Assembly: GCF_028858725.1 (NCBI RefSeq)
Contig: NC_084774.1
Coordinates: 4,562,001-4,626,000, forward strand
Direction of reading: 5' to 3'
Source of the DNA: Colius striatus
Taxonomy: Eukaryota; Chordata; Aves; Coliiformes; Coliidae
Length of the DNA stretch: 64,000 nucleotides
Part shown: in pieces, positions 36,501 to 48,766 of the stretch
How positions within the stretch are numbered: position 1 is the stretch's first letter
Layout: every line of letters starts with the position of its first letter
The notes under the pieces: model-generated
Told to the model about the DNA's origin: nothing
What the model saw: only the letters and a program-made list of their open reading frames with translations
The model's database searches: none
Program-made: the position numbers and the translations under genes

Positions 36501-39500
36501 GTGGCCTTTCCTCATATCAAAGATGTTCCAGTCCCCTGATCATCTTGGTAGCCCTGCACTGGCCTCTCTCCAGCAGTTCCCTGTCCCTCTTGAGCTGAGG
36601 AGCCCAGAACTGGACACAGGACTCCAGATGAGGCCTCAGCAGGGCAGAGTAGAGGGGGAGCAGAACCTCTCTCGCCCTGCTGCCCACACGCTTCTTGATG
36701 CCCCCAGGATGCCATTGGCTTTGTGCCCAGAAGGGCACATTGCTGGCTCATGTTTAGTTTATTGTCAACCAGCACTCCCAGGTCCTTTACATGTGGCCCT
36801 GTGCTTATGGCACGGGCTTGGTATTGGTCCTTATTCCTTTTAGGCTCCTGCAACAGGCATTTCTACCACTTGGTCTTAAGTGAGTACAGGAGGGCACTGT
36901 GGAGGTTACATACCATGCTTCTGTAAAAGCAGGAGCCTTGAGCTATATACACATAAGAAAATAAACAAGAAGAGGATTTAGAGAACAGAGTGAAGGCTGG
37001 GGAGCACAGTTCTGGTGTGCTGAGCTGGCACACCTGGGAATGGGAGGGATAAGGCTGCCAGCAGGCCAAATGAAAGCTGGTCACAAGCTTTGACCACGGT
37101 GCTTGCAATGTTTGGTACTTCAGCAGCTTGCTTTAAAAGCCCATGGGCATGGAAGGTAGATAAACTGTAGCTACTCTAACCTTACAGTTATGGCTATAGT
37201 AGGTAAATTGTAGTGCTTTACTTGGGTTTATACAATGGTTACAGAGGCTCTGGGTTTGCCAGTAATTCTCCATGATGTGCAAAATCCTCCATAAAGAATG
37301 TCCTGTCGCTGGCTGACACGTCCCCAGCATCTGTCGCTCCACAAACACAGCCCAGTGATGGCTTCATCCTTCCGAGTGAGAAAACTTTATCTGTCCTTAA
37401 TTAAACCATTAGTGCAAAATTAGCCAGGCTAAATATACCAGTAATGTGTTGCTCATCACTTTATGATCTGGCAGTAAGCTGGAATGTTGCAGATGATATT
37501 TGTGTTGTGCTTGATTCTGCAGAGCAAACACTGTCCTTTGTGTTACACAGAAACCCAGGCCTGTTCCCACTCCTGTCAAATGAGGATGGATGTTGGACTG
37601 GCCCCAGAACAGTGAAGACATTTATGGTGGTTGGAGTCAATGAAGGGGCTTGTCTGAGGTCTTTGGCTTCTGTTGGAACAGCAGAAGTGACCTCTGATTT
37701 GGTTTTGATCACTTCTAAATCAACCAGCACTACTTTGTGTGCTTGGTGACCTGAGCTGTACCTTCACAAGGTACTTCTCCATTGTGTGGTACATTAGTGA
37801 AAGTAATGAAATGCAGCATATTCATAACCAGTTGTGGAGCTGAAGGTGTGTGCAGGGTTTCTGGATACCAGGACGTTACCTTGAAGGACTGTCAAGCTGC
37901 TCAGATGGCATCTGACAAAATACACGGGATGCCTGCAGGCTTAATCCTTTCCTAGGAGAGGAGCTATTTTGTGTGTTACAGGAACATACTCATCGTGTGA
38001 CAGAGTTATCATCACTCTAGTAGGGAGATAAGGGAAGCTGTCTGCTGTCAGGATTTCCTACTCCTTGTTTTCTACTCCCCTCCAAAAAAACCTGCAAAGC
38101 TTTGAAATAACATCTTGTGGAGACTGAAGGATTGAAAGCCTTTATTTGCCACGGGCACGTGAGTGAGCTGTTGGGAGGTCCAGGACTGACTTTTAGCAGA
38201 GCTGAACCTGTGTCATGTTGACTACTTTCTACTATGAGTCTCACAGAGATCAGGGCACTGAGGGAATGAAGTGTGCATGTGGCTGAATTCAGAAGCTGAG
38301 AATAAGGTTGTTGGGAGCAGCTTTTGTCCAAGCTGAGATTTTGAAGCATGTGGGTGTATCTGATAACCAAGACTCATGCAGTGCACAAGTCTGTTCATAC
38401 AGGAGGGGAAGTAGAAATGCCACAAAGGGAAGTGTGCTCATGTCTTACTCTGTGGCTCAGTGGTGTGTGTTTGTCAGATGGCAGCTCTCAGTCCTTGGTA
38501 GGTCCTGTCCACACTGCAGCTCCTACTAAAGCTTTTGGCCACATGCAGGCAAGATTATACCTAAATCGAGCTCGTGTTCTCTGGCAGTGTCTTGGGAATG
38601 GAGACTGTGCTGGTGTGTGTCTGGGTGCTGGGGGAGGGCTGGCTGTTGGCTCAGGTTGCCCATTGGACCGTGGGTGTTTGTGTGGGGTGGAGCTGAGCAC
38701 GGCAGAGGGACCTGGAGAAGCTGAAGCTGTGCAGCAAGCTGGGCCAGTCCTCCCACACCTGGCCATCCCTGTGGGTATGGAGCTCTGCCCTGCTGCTGTC
38801 CTGGGTGGGCTTCTCTTGCAGGAGCAGGCATTGCACAAGTGCTGATCAGCAGCAGATTGCTCAAACTAGAGTGATGGCATCTCCTCTTGTCTGTCTTTGT
38901 GGTGTGGACAGTACCTTGTAGTAGGAGTAACGTGAAACATGCAGTTTGTTTATATGTAACTATTTCTATATCTGTATAAATAGGTGTATTTCACAGCACT
39001 CAGTAGCTGAGCTAAAGAAACATTTACCTTATTCTGTATTTGAATGAGCTGCTTCTCCCAGCAGCTACCCAGGAGTTCATCTGTCTGGTAGGGATCTGCA
39101 GTAGCATCATAACCTCATCTGCCAGGACCTACAGCAGCCACTGTGCCCTTATACATCCGCACTAATGGGGAGCAAAGATGGTTTTAAATGAGTCTGCCTG
39201 TGTGAATTGAAGCCTGCTCTTTGATGTAGTGTAGCCTCTGGTCTGTGGTGTGTTATGAGTGACTGATCCTGGAGTTGCTTCTTGGCTTGTGTCCTTTGTC
39301 TGACACATGACAGACTGGGCTTCTGGCCACCTGTAAACAGTTTTGTTGAAGGAAGGAAGCACAACGGTTAGGCAACTATCTAGGAAACAAAGTGGACAAC
39401 AAACATCAGAACAAGCTAAATCTTTCTCTGTGTCTGGCATCAATCTCACTGATCCTACCCTTTTCTCTGTTGTTCAGCTGCTCTTCAGGCCCTAAAGCGT

Positions 39501-42500
39501 AAGAAGAGGTACGAGAAGCAGCTTGCACAGATCGATGGTACGTTGTCAACAATTGAATTTCAGAGGGAAGCCCTTGAGAATGCCAACACTAACACTGAAG
39601 TGCTTAAGAACATGGGCTTTGCTGCTAAAGCTATGAAAGCTGCTCATGACAACATGTAAGTTACTCCTCTCTGCATCTTTCTGTAGGACCTTTAGTTTGT
39701 CATTTGTTTGACCTGCTAGATAAATGTGTTTCGTAACCAAAGGGAGAGCTTGAGGAGCAAACTCTTCTTTTAAGAGGCTCTAGCTGAAATGAAACTATAC
39801 AAGTGTTGATGCTGCCTCAGTTTGCTGCCATTTTAAATGGCACAAAGCTGCTGCCTTTGCCCAAAGGAAGTCTGTCACCAGGGTGGCCTAAAGCACATGG
39901 GAGGGTGTGCAGCAGTTACAGATCCACTGAGGAGCAGCAAGAGTTTGGATCCTCAAGGGGAGACTTAAACTCCTTTCTGTGCAGTGGAGTTTGTTATGTA
40001 GCAATAATTAAAGGGAAACTGCATGATGGGAATGTTGTACTTGCTCCAAAAGCCAATATTGCAGATGTAATAATGCTGGACCAGGGAACAAAGCAAATTA
40101 TTCTTAACACTGTTAAGACAAAACAAAACCTCTTCACATGAAGACTCTGTGTGTAACTGCTGTGAGTGAGGGTTGTAGGGAAAAGTAACAGAGATGCATG
40201 AGGTTGTGGAGGGGGTTAAAATTCAGACTTGCATGCAAAGTATAGTTTTGGGAAAGAACCTTGTAAATGTCAGCATGGTGTGGCATTTCTGTAAAACCCA
40301 ATAAATACAGGTCTTCAGTGTTGATTGGGAAAGTGCCTGATTGTATTTAACTCTTGCCTTTCTTTTACAGGGATATTGATAAAGTAGATGAATTAATGCA
40401 GGACATTGCAGAACAGCAAGAGCTGGCAGATGAGATTTCAACAGCCATCTCAAAGCCAGTAGGATTTGGGGAAGAATTTGATGAGGTATGCTTTAAATCC
40501 ACCTCTGCTTATGTCATAGAATCACTTGGAAAAGAGCCTAAGTGTTAACATTACCAAATCCACCACTAAACTGTGTCCCTGAGCACCACATCTACACATC
40601 TTTTACATACCTCCAGGGATGCTGACTCAAATGAGATCTTCCTTTTAAGGTCTGCATATGGCACGTGATGTAGCACTAGGATACAAAACCTCTCCTAGAA
40701 CTTGTTACTAGCTCTTGCTACTGGTGCATGCAGCAGCTGTGACCCTGGCTTTATGCTGGGAATGGTCTGGATAGCCTGATCTGAAAACGTTTTGGCTTAC
40801 ATGTCTTCACTGCTTTCCCCACCCTCCTCACCCTCCAAGAGATCCCGTGCAGGAATTCAGATGACTCAGACTTGCCCAGCTCCTAAGTTTGCTCTCATCT
40901 GGGTGTTTACTAAAAATGACCAGCTAAATGTACTTGCTAATAAATGTGACTTAAAGTTTCTTCCTTTTTGGTTTCTTTTTCCTACCTAGGATGAACTCAT
41001 GGCAGAACTAGAGGAACTAGAACAAGAAGAACTAGACAAAAACTTGCTGGAAATAAGTGGTCCCGAGACAGTACCACTACCAAACGTGCCCTCAATATCA
41101 ATACCATCAAAGCCAGGTGTGTATGGACTGTCACCAGAAGCATCTGGGATCCTGTAACTGCCAGCTCCTCAGCTTTGGGAGCTCCAGCTTGATGCCATGC
41201 AAATATTTGGCTCGAGCCTGCTTCAGGAATCACCAGTGACATCTAGTGCTGTTTCTCTGGGGGGGTAACCTGCCTTTTGTAAAGCCATGACAATGAGTAG
41301 CTGTGGCAGGAACAGGTATTGGCTGTTCTCATGCTGCCAGTTTACAGCCTGTGAGATGGTGCTCAGGGCAGAGTGGAGATGGGCAGAAAAGAAGCTGCCT
41401 ACCAGTTGCTGCTGGCCCAACAGGGAAGCAATCTTGACAAACATACCAAGGCTATGAAAGGGAGTGGAGAATAAATTAGCTCTTGGAATTAGTCCCAGGT
41501 GGGTTCAGGTTCTCACACTGAACTGTGCTTCCTTGCTGCTCCTTTTTCTTTTAATTTGAAAGCCTGCACTGCTGGCTTTTGGGAGGAACTAACCTCAGAG
41601 TGCCCTCTTTGGGGACAGCTGTTGCCTCCTCTGAGGTTTGCATGTGCTCACACCAGCCAGCCCCAAGCTTAGGGCACATCTGCTTCGGAACTTGTAGTTG
41701 GTGTGGTGATCTTGAATGGACAACAGGCAGGAAGTGTTTGTATTTACAGACACTTCAAAGCTGCTGCTAAATGTGAACTGGAGTGATACCTGATGAAGTG
41801 CAGTTGAGCTGCCATACCTCTGGAACCCATAAGGGACAGGAAGCTTTCCTGGCCTATTTTGCTTATGTGACTAAGTTGTAGGCTTTGCCACTCAGTTTCA
41901 TGTGCTTACTTAGGGAAAAAAGGTCCAAAAAAACCCTCAGTGCATGAAAATAGTCCCCATTGGTGAGGGCATCTGTAATTATCTTCCCAGGCTTCAAAGA
42001 GCCAGGGAAGCAGCAGACGCTGCCAGACGCCCAAGGTGTGCTTGAGGAGGCACACACTATTTGCTCCTCAGCATTTGCAGCTCTTTGATTTTGACAGGAA
42101 TGATTTAGTGGGTTTTTTTCTAGGCAGAAGTGCTGACAAGTGTTGATGAGAGGGGAGTAAGTTCCATCAAAGTATCTTAAATCCAAGGCTTTGGGTTCAG
42201 ATCCGACAGCATGAGAAATAGATGAACTAAATGTGTGTATTACCTTTCTGCTTCCTGGCTGCTTTCATGAGGCTTGTTCTCTAAATATTCTTTGGGGATT
42301 GACATTAAAACACACTGACTTGATGCCAAATACACTTCTTGCATGACATTAAGTGGTAGTGACTGTGCAGTAAGAGGCACTGTAACCGTGCACACACTGA
42401 AGTGGCTGTGTGGAGTCAGACTCATGCAGCTGTGGCACTTCCTGAAAGAAGAAACACTCAACATTTTTATAGTAGCAACTGTGAAACTATCAACCCATAA

Positions 42501-44218
42501 AACCACAAACCTCAGTGTTTTGTAGGGTTTATGTTAAGCTGCTTTTGAATGGAAATTAGGGTTTAAATGGCACACTACTCTTTACTAAAAGGAACCTGCT
42601 TCCAGAGCAGCATTTGGGCACCCCTGGGGTTCTGGAGTGGTGGTGGGTGGGGATTTTGTGTGATTTGGCTTCTCTTTTTAAACCAAAATTGTTTTTCACT
42701 TAAAATTGACTTAATATACAGTGGGATTAAAAGTTTACCTCTGGTCATCATGGGCCAGGCTTTGAAAGAGTCTGCTTCAGCTAACAATGCAGGTACATCC
42801 TTTCTGTGTCTTCTGGGGAATCAGTGACGTGCCTTCCACTACCTCCTTTGTATTCACTGAGTGGAAGATGCTCCTGAGCTTTCCCAGTTCTCAAGACCTG
42901 TCTGGATTTCGATGTAGTCTGTCTCAATGAGATCTTTTTTACTGTTGCCTGTCAGCTGAGTTGATGTCAGGAGAAATTCAGGCAAATCTTGTTTAACAGA
43001 GGCTGGAAGAGCTTAATATAGAAAAGCAAATTACAAACTTGTGCAAATGATAGGTCTTGAGTTTGACTTAGAGCTGACTCAGTTCCCTCTTACATCAGTG
43101 TTTCACTTGGAATGGCTCAAACCATTTGAGTGTGAATTACTGGACCCTTTTTTCCCTCTCATGGAAGCAAGAACAGTCTGAGGAAATGGCAGCTTTCTTT
43201 TTTAGATATTTTCCAAAATTGAAGCTCTTTAGAGTTTAAAACCCTTTTTTTGCTGAGCTAATGGTTTTCACCTCTAGAGACTGGAGCTGTCAGGGTGTTG
43301 CAAAGAGCAGCACTTGGTTCCCTGGAAGGGCCATGGCTGGTGTCAGGGCAGCGTGTGTGTGACCTGCCCAGTGTGTAACTGACACCAGAGCTGGAGGGCT
43401 CCAAATCCTGTACCTGCCCACACCTGGCAGGACAAGGGCTGATGGGATGAAGCTGGAACACAGAAAGTTCTATTTAAGCATTAAGAAGAAACTCTTTCAG
43501 TGTTTCAGTGAGGGAGCCCTGGCCCAGGCTGCCCAGGGAGGCTGTGGAGGCTCCTCTGGAGGGCTTTAGAACCCGCCAGGACATGTTCCTGTGTGACCTG
43601 GTCTAGGTGAACCTGCTTCTGCAGGGAGTTGGACTGGATGAGCTCTAAAGGTCCCTTCCAACCCCCACCAGTCTGTGATTCTGTGAAAACACACCAGCCT
43701 CATTTGTTGCACTTTGAAGACTCAATGATGGCATAGGGAATTGGTTTCTTTATGAAGGAAAGGCTGTCACACTGGAGGTGTTGGATGAGTTGCTGCCAGA
43801 GACTGTGTCCCTCTGAAAGGGGCTCAGGAGCTGAAGGCTTGGGATCTTCTGCTTGGAGACTTGGTGATGATGGAGAATGACAGCCACTGCTGGTGCACAC
43901 AGCTTACCCTCATGCACATTTGCATTCTTCCCATGGGGGCTGCTGGCTTTTTCCACTGGGAGTGGTCAGCTTGGGGAGTTTATTTCACAAGGTGCCTTTT
44001 ACTTCCCTTCCGAAAGGACCCATGTGAGTTTTTTTCCCTCTGCTGCCACTTTGTGCTTCATGTTTGGGTCAGGTCAGTGGCACAGAGGTTTCCCCCCTGC
44101 AGGGTTCTGTCAAGATTCCCACTCATTTTTTTTCTTTTACTGTTTTACAGCCAAGAAGAAAGAGGAAGAAGAGGATGATGACATGAAAGAGCTGGAAGCT
44201 TGGGCAGGAACCATGTAA
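21367..44218 (+). CDS. CHMP4B: CHMP4B, charged multivesicular body protein 4B
   Basis: ESCRT-III core subunit (Snf7 family) that polymerises on endosomal and other membranes for vesicle budding, cytokinetic abscission and membrane repair. Exons: 21367-21562, 39478-39655, 40371-40485, 40990-41116 and 44151-44218. All have GT-AG ends and matching phases, giving 227 residues against 224 in human. The basic N-terminal half has KLFG at residues 6-9, then [20 protein letters not shown] and the helix-2 segment [12 protein letters not shown]. The acidic C-terminal half carries [19 protein letters not shown], the proline-rich VPLPNVPS region (MIM2-type, VPS4 binding by family knowledge) and the terminal helix [11 protein letters not shown], which binds the ALIX Bro1 domain in mammals. 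No broken codon is seen. The start ATG is the one giving the conserved MSG-LGKLFG N-terminus. Intron 1 is about 17.9 kb. Confidence 0.98.
25293..25398. repeat. 38-bp tandem repeat, about 2.8 copies
   Basis: Units starting gggcagatgagtgcagttat occur at 25293, 25331 and 25369. The third copy has gatcag in place of gatgag and is incomplete. Confidence 0.93.
33085..33716 (+). repeat. CR1 LINE 3' fragment in CHMP4B intron 1
   Basis: About 630 bases in sense order: atgaggcctcatctggagtc, agggacagggaactgctgga, caggctgcccagggagggtg, ending agtatgattctgtga. An open frame across it (33088-33537) is residual LINE coding potential. Confidence 0.93.
34463..34945 (-). repeat. CR1 LINE 3' fragment
   Basis: Minus-strand CR1 blocks: cctgctaaagcaggttcccc, cctccctgggcagcctgggc, and aggctgaacagccccaggtc. 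Confidence 0.92.
36138..36850 (-). repeat. CR1 LINE 3' fragment
   Basis: Starts tagaatcatagaggtttgga with ccagtccaaccccctgcaga. Runs about 710 bases to the catgtttagtttattgtcaa block, so it reaches further 5' into the element than its neighbours. Confidence 0.92.
39478..39655 (+). CDS. CHMP4B: CHMP4B exon 2
   Basis: Completes Ala66 and encodes [20 protein letters not shown] through [15 protein letters not shown]. Ends AT before gtaagt; the next exon supplies G for Met125. One Phe replaces the Tyr of human NMGYAAK. Confidence 0.98.
40371..40485 (+). CDS. CHMP4B: CHMP4B exon 3
   Basis: Encodes [20 protein letters not shown] then [18 protein letters not shown]. The acceptor tcttttacag is strong and the donor is gtatgc. 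Confidence 0.98.
40510..40640 (-). repeat. Old CR1-like fragment
   Basis: catagaatcacttggaaaag, then accactaaactgtgtccctg and cctccagggatgctgactca follow the order of an older CR1 subfamily. It starts about 25 bases after the CHMP4B exon 3 donor. Confidence 0.7.
40990..41116 (+). CDS. CHMP4B: CHMP4B exon 4
   Basis: Encodes the acidic helix [20 protein letters not shown] and [20 protein letters not shown] with KP. Donor gtgtgt after the first base of Ala206. Confidence 0.98.
43430..43686 (+). repeat. CR1 LINE 3'-end fragment
   Basis: gatgaagctggaacacagaa, then the gcccaggctgcccagggagg block, ending gtctgtgattctgtga. It lies in CHMP4B intron 4. Confidence 0.9.
44151..44218 (+). CDS. CHMP4B: CHMP4B exon 5 (terminal coding)
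   Basis: Encodes [20 protein letters not shown] then TM and TAA. It carries the ALIX-binding C-terminal helix. Thr replaces the Ser of human WAGSM. Confidence 0.98.
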
Positions 44219-44985
44219 CCACAGCAGCAACTGGCTGGGGGAAAAGAAACAAAACAAAAGACTTTGATTACCTATTCTGGGTGCAAATGTGTTGTGTTGA
44301 GGAGAAAGCATAAGCAAAATGTCTTTAATTTTAACCCAAAGCAGTGGGAACTGCATTGCTGTTTTCTGCATAGCATGGTCTGCACAAGGGAAAGGAAGGG
44401 GAGCAGGGGCAGTGTCTGCAGTCGGGACGGTTGGAGTTCTCTGAAGAGGTGTTTGCAAAATCAAACATTCAGCTTTTGGACTGTGCTCCTGCCACTGCTG
44501 GATCTTCAAAGTTTGGGCCAGATTTGAATCGAAATAATAAGCTGAACCCCTCCCTCCCCCCCAACTCTGTAATTTTAAAGTCAGTTCAGTGTGTCTACAA
44601 GTCTCTTAGGCATTTAAAATCCAGGACAAGTCATAAGCCACCGTTGGCTTTTTATCGTGTCTAGGTGCAAGAATGCTTTAGGTTTTTAGTTCTTTGCCAG
44701 TGGTATTTCTATCCCTTGACTGATGTGTGGCCAGCCTCGTGTCTGTCACTGCAGCAGCCTCCTCACTGCTCCCATTTGAATTGGTGATGATGATTTGCAG
44801 TTGGCAGATGCTGCCTTGCGAGTAGGGAAGGGGAAAATTGCAGCTGTACATTTTTCTACATGGCACTACGACCTTTATTGCTTTTTTGTGAGAACTGATA
44901 ACCCATCAGATACATGCACACAGTTATTTTAATTAAGAAACTACTATGGATTGCACTGTATTAAATATCTTGATTAATTTTCCTC
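44219..44985 (+). other. CHMP4B: CHMP4B 3' UTR with ATTAAA poly(A) signal
   Basis: ATTAAA lies at 44960-44965 and a T/G-rich tract follows (about 44985-45030), the usual arrangement around a cleavage site. The exact cleavage base is inferred. Confidence 0.65.
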
Positions 44986-45658
44986 TGTGGCTCCTGCTGT
45001 CAGTTCTTTGGGGTGTTTTGCCTGTCTGGCTGTAACTCATTTGGCCTCCTTCTCCCTCAGTGATGTGCTCATTAATGGACTGACTTTTGGTGGTGTGACT
45101 GGAGCTGAGTAAAATTGTCCCTGTTCTCTTACTGTGTAATAACAGTCTGGTCCACCATGTCACAGTCCCCATGCTAAGGAGAAGTCAGAGCTGCAGTAGT
45201 GACAGGTTGAGGGGCAGAGCTGGGAGGCTCAGCTTGGTGGGGGCTGTCATGGAGGTGGTGTTTTGGGCACTGTGCTAACAAATGGTGGATTTTAAAGCAG
45301 TAGGATTGTAAGGGTTATGGGTGAACATCTCAAGTGCAGGGAAGTGTCTTAATAGAAGTGTTGAGGTGTAGCTGGGAGAGGAAAAAGAAATACCCAGAGC
45401 ATAGCTGATGCTTCTGTGGTTACTGAGGTGGAAGTGACAGAAGCTGTAAGTGACAGAGGCAGCACCTGCCAACCAGCTGGTTCCTGGGCTGGGCTTTCCC
45501 TTCTGCTCATTTGGCCAGTTGCTTTAGCTGAAGGAAGAATCTGGTCTGCCCAGCAAGAGGAAAGTGCAATGATGAGTGTGTTGTGATTCCTGGTTGCTTT
45601 TAGCCAGACAGCTGGGACAGTCTTATTTCTTACAATCCACTTCTTGATCATTTTACAC

Positions 45659-45905
45659 AATCACAGAATTGTGTTGGTTGGAAAAGCCCTGGAAGCTGCT
45701 GCAGTCCCAGCCCTCCCCTCAGCCTGCCCAGCCCAGCACTAACCCACAGCCCTCAGCACCTCAGCTCCATGGCTTTGGGATCCCTCCAGGGCTGGGCACT
45801 CCCCAGCTCCCTGGGCAGCCTGGCACAGGGGCTGACACCCCTCTCAGGGAAACAGTTCTGCCTCAGCTCCAATCTCAACCTCCCCTGGGGCAAAAGGCTG
45901 TTTCC
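45659..45905 (-). repeat. CR1 fragment (second subfamily)
   Basis: cacagaattgtgttggttgg, ggaaaagccctggaagctgc and tcagggaaacagttctgcct, the same subfamily as the copies at 11833, 49430, 57194 and (shorter) 59034. Confidence 0.88.
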
Positions 45906-45999
45906 TTAACTGCAGGAGTTTTCAGTTAAGTGTTAAGCTTCCCTGAGCTCTCAGGAGGCTCTTGGCTTTCCTGGCATGAACAACAAGAGCTTGCTGGGG

Positions 46000-46103
46000 A
46001 CAGGTTCCTGTGCCCCCTGATTGATGGGAACGTGCTTTAGCAGGGGTTGGGCTGGGTGAGCTCTGCAGGGCCCCTCCAAGCCCCACCATGCTGGGATTCT
46101 GTG
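46000..46103 (+). repeat. CR1 3' tail
   Basis: Tail fragment with gttcctgtgccccctgattg and ccaccatgctgggattctgt. Confidence 0.85.
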
Positions 46104-46383
46104 GCAGTGTTGGGCCTTGCTGGGGGTCAGGGGTGACACACAATGCACACACCCACAGCCCTCAGGCCAGTTACTGTCCACATTACTGCTTCTGCCCTTG
46201 ATTTTCCTGACCCCAAACTACCTCGAGCTCTGCTCTCCTGTGTGTCTTAGCGTGGGCTGTTCTGCAGGACAGGCAGATGCTGCAGGGTGGGTGCTGGGCC
46301 CTGCCCCTGCCAGGGCTGGCAGCCCTCACAGGGATGGGAGTCCTGCTGGAGCCTGTAGCTCTGTGAGAGATGGAAGTCCTTCA

Positions 46384-46470
46384 TAGAGCTGTGAGCCATG
46401 CTAGAGCTGTGCCCCTGTGAGAGCTGTGCCCCTGGTTAGATCTGTGCCCCTGCTAGAGCTGAGAGCCCTC
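46384..46470. repeat. Imperfect ~18-bp tandem repeat
   Basis: Four to five diverged units of the form tagagctgtgcccctgtg follow one another. Confidence 0.7.
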
Positions 46471-46934
46471 TCTGCCTTGCTCTGGAGAGAGGCTGGGTCT
46501 GCACTGATGAACTCCAGCCTGGCCCTGGAGGTCACAGCCTGGGCTGAGCTGCTTGTGCTTTCCTTTCTTCCTCTTCTCTCCCTTGGGCCTGTCCTTCCTG
46601 CAGCCTCCATTAAACCCCACCACAGAAAGCCATCAGCTGCTCTGGTGATGCTGCAGCTCCTCCATCCCCCCAGGCACCAGCTGTGTGGCACATCAGCCTC
46701 CAGCAGACCCAAGGCCACTTCACCTGCACATGGCTGGTGCCAGGGGAGTGTTTGACAACACAGGGCACCCAAAAAGCCACGAGGGCAGGAGGGCCCCTCA
46801 GCCTCCCAGGGCTGCCCAGGACATGGGTGCCCAGGCTCAGGGTGGGCTGCTCTGCTGTACCACAGCCTCTGGGTTCCTGTGGTGATGTGGCTCCATCCCC
46901 ACAAGTGCCAGCACCAGTTACAACTCTCTAATCC

Positions 46935-47205
46935 CTTTGCAGACATGTTATTTAAATGCCAACCCTTCCATTAGAGCTGATGAGCTTATGGCAGCCTCTG
47001 GATGCAGTGTATTCATGAACTGAGCCTGCCTGAGAGAATGAGTTTCTTTTCACTCAAGAGGTGTAATGCTGCTAATTGATATAATAGTTTAAACCCTTTT
47101 ATTATGGCTCTGCTGAGAGGATCTGCAGTTTGACATTTGGATGCTGTGCTCAACATTCCCTTTCTCCCCTGGTGAGTTATTTTTATCATTATTTGAGTTC
47201 TTATG
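46935..47205. other. Repeat-free AT-rich block, candidate conserved noncoding element
   Basis: AT-rich block without CR1 in a GC-richer, CR1-bearing interval. It holds homeodomain-type cores (gctaattgatataatagttt). Function is an inference. Confidence 0.3.
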
Positions 47206-48238
47206 ACAGAAATTACACTCTGCTCACCTAGAAAGCTCCCCCCACCCCCAACCCCTGCTCACATTCAGCTTGGGCTCAGCCCTGTGGCAAATAAAAAGGT
47301 TGTCTCCACTTCAGCCATCAAGGTCCATTACATCAGGGTGGTGCTTTCCAGATGTCGTGGCTCTCAGCAGCCCCTGCCCATCATCCCTCCCCTGGCTCCA
47401 GGTGTTTCAGCTCTGCTGGGGTGTCTCCTGAGCTGGGCAGGATCTGGAGGCCACATTGTAGGGTGTTACAGAGGGTTTCCCCTTGTCTTGCCTGCACTGT
47501 GGGAACCTGCTGACATCTCTGAGCTGTGGCTGAAGGCATCCCTGGCTGTCCCATGGGTGCAGAGGAGGGATGGTTGGTGGATCCAGCTCGTGCTGCTCTG
47601 GCCAGCTGCCACCCTTCTGCTGCTCCTGGGCTGTGCCTGTCCTTTGCCATTTCCCTGCTCCTGTCCTCCTTGCCTGCCTTGCTGACAGGGACAGGTCCTT
47701 GTCCTCCTCTGTGAGGGTGCTGAGAGCCACATCACAGAGCCCACCTGTAGTGCTGCCCAGAGTCACTGCTAATGTGCTGCCCACTCTTAATGAAAGCCAG
47801 TTTTCCTCCACTTGAATCTTCAACTCCCTCTTTCCCCAGGGTGAGGTCTGACTCCTGGAAGGCTCCAAACCCCCTTTTCCAGTTGCTGAGGTGCTTTCCT
47901 GGGCACACAGCAGCCTGCCAGAGCCTGAGGCTGAGCCTTGGGGGAAGCTCTTCCCTACTCAGTTCCTTCAGCTCAGGCCAGTGCTGCTGTGGGTCTGGCC
48001 CTGAGGATGCTCTGAGTGCCCAGAGGAGCAGCCAGAGGCTGCAGAGTTGCTCCCCAGAGTGTTTTGTGGAGACGTGGCAGAGAAAAGGCTGATCCGGGAG
48101 GGATTACCAGCAGAGGGCGATGTTGTGGTGGATTTGCATCTCTGTGCGGGTGTTAAAGCAGAGTGTGGGAAGGAGAGAAGTGCTGGGACCTCCATCCCCC
48201 TGGCTCTTCAAACTGCCTCAGCCCCGCTGCTGTGCTCA

Positions 48239-48282
48239 GGAGCAGGCAGGGGCAGGCAGGGGCAGGCAGGGGCAGGCAGCAG
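48239..48282. repeat. 10-bp tandem repeat (gggcaggcag)
   Basis: Four near-perfect units of ggggcaggca in a row. Confidence 0.9.
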
Positions 48283-48468
48283 GACCCTTCGTGCTGGGCA
48301 AGGGGGTGACAGTGCCCAGCACCTCCCAGTGCCACTGGTGAGGAGTGGATGGAGGTGATGGCTGGGAGCTGCCTCCCTGCCCACGGTGCCACAGTGAGCA
48401 GCTCTGGGGAAGCAGATGCAGGATCAGGGCATCTCAAATTAACCCAGGCCAAATCCTGACTGATGACA

Positions 48469-48520
48469 GGATCACAGAATCCTAAGGGCTGAAGGGACTT
48501 TGAAAGACACTGAGTGTTTT
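48469..48520 (-). repeat. Short CR1 3'-end remnant
   Basis: gatcacagaatcctaagggc followed by tgaagggactttgaaag resembles the outermost 50 bases of a CR1 3' end in minus orientation. Confidence 0.5.
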
Positions 48521-48685
48521 GCCTGCTCTGGAAGATCAGGGCTTTGCTGCTGGCCTGTGCCCCTGAGGGCAAGGCAGAGCGTTCAAGGGGAGAGATGCAC
48601 CCACATTGCCCTCCAGACCCTCAGCAGTGGAGACACAGGATCCTTGTGTTTGTCTTTGAGATGCTGCCAGCATCTGCATGAGGTT

Positions 48686-48766
48686 TTGGAACCTGCTTTA
48701 GCAGGGGGTTGGGCTGGATGAACTCTGCAGGGCCCTTCCAACCCCCACCAGTCTGGGATTGTGTGA
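48686..48766 (+). repeat. CR1 3' tail
   Basis: cctgctttagcagggggttg, ggctggatgaactctgcagg and the degenerate end ctgggattgtgtga. Confidence 0.87.

Larger units (their letters stand above)
21563..39477 (+). other. CHMP4B: CHMP4B intron 1
   Basis: About 17.9 kb. The first 500 bases belong to the CpG island; the rest is AT-richer. I recognise three CR1 fragments (near 33.1, 34.5 and 36.1 kb) and a 38-bp tandem repeat at 25.3 kb. No exon or RNA gene could be supported; open frames are short and unstructured. Confidence 0.85.
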
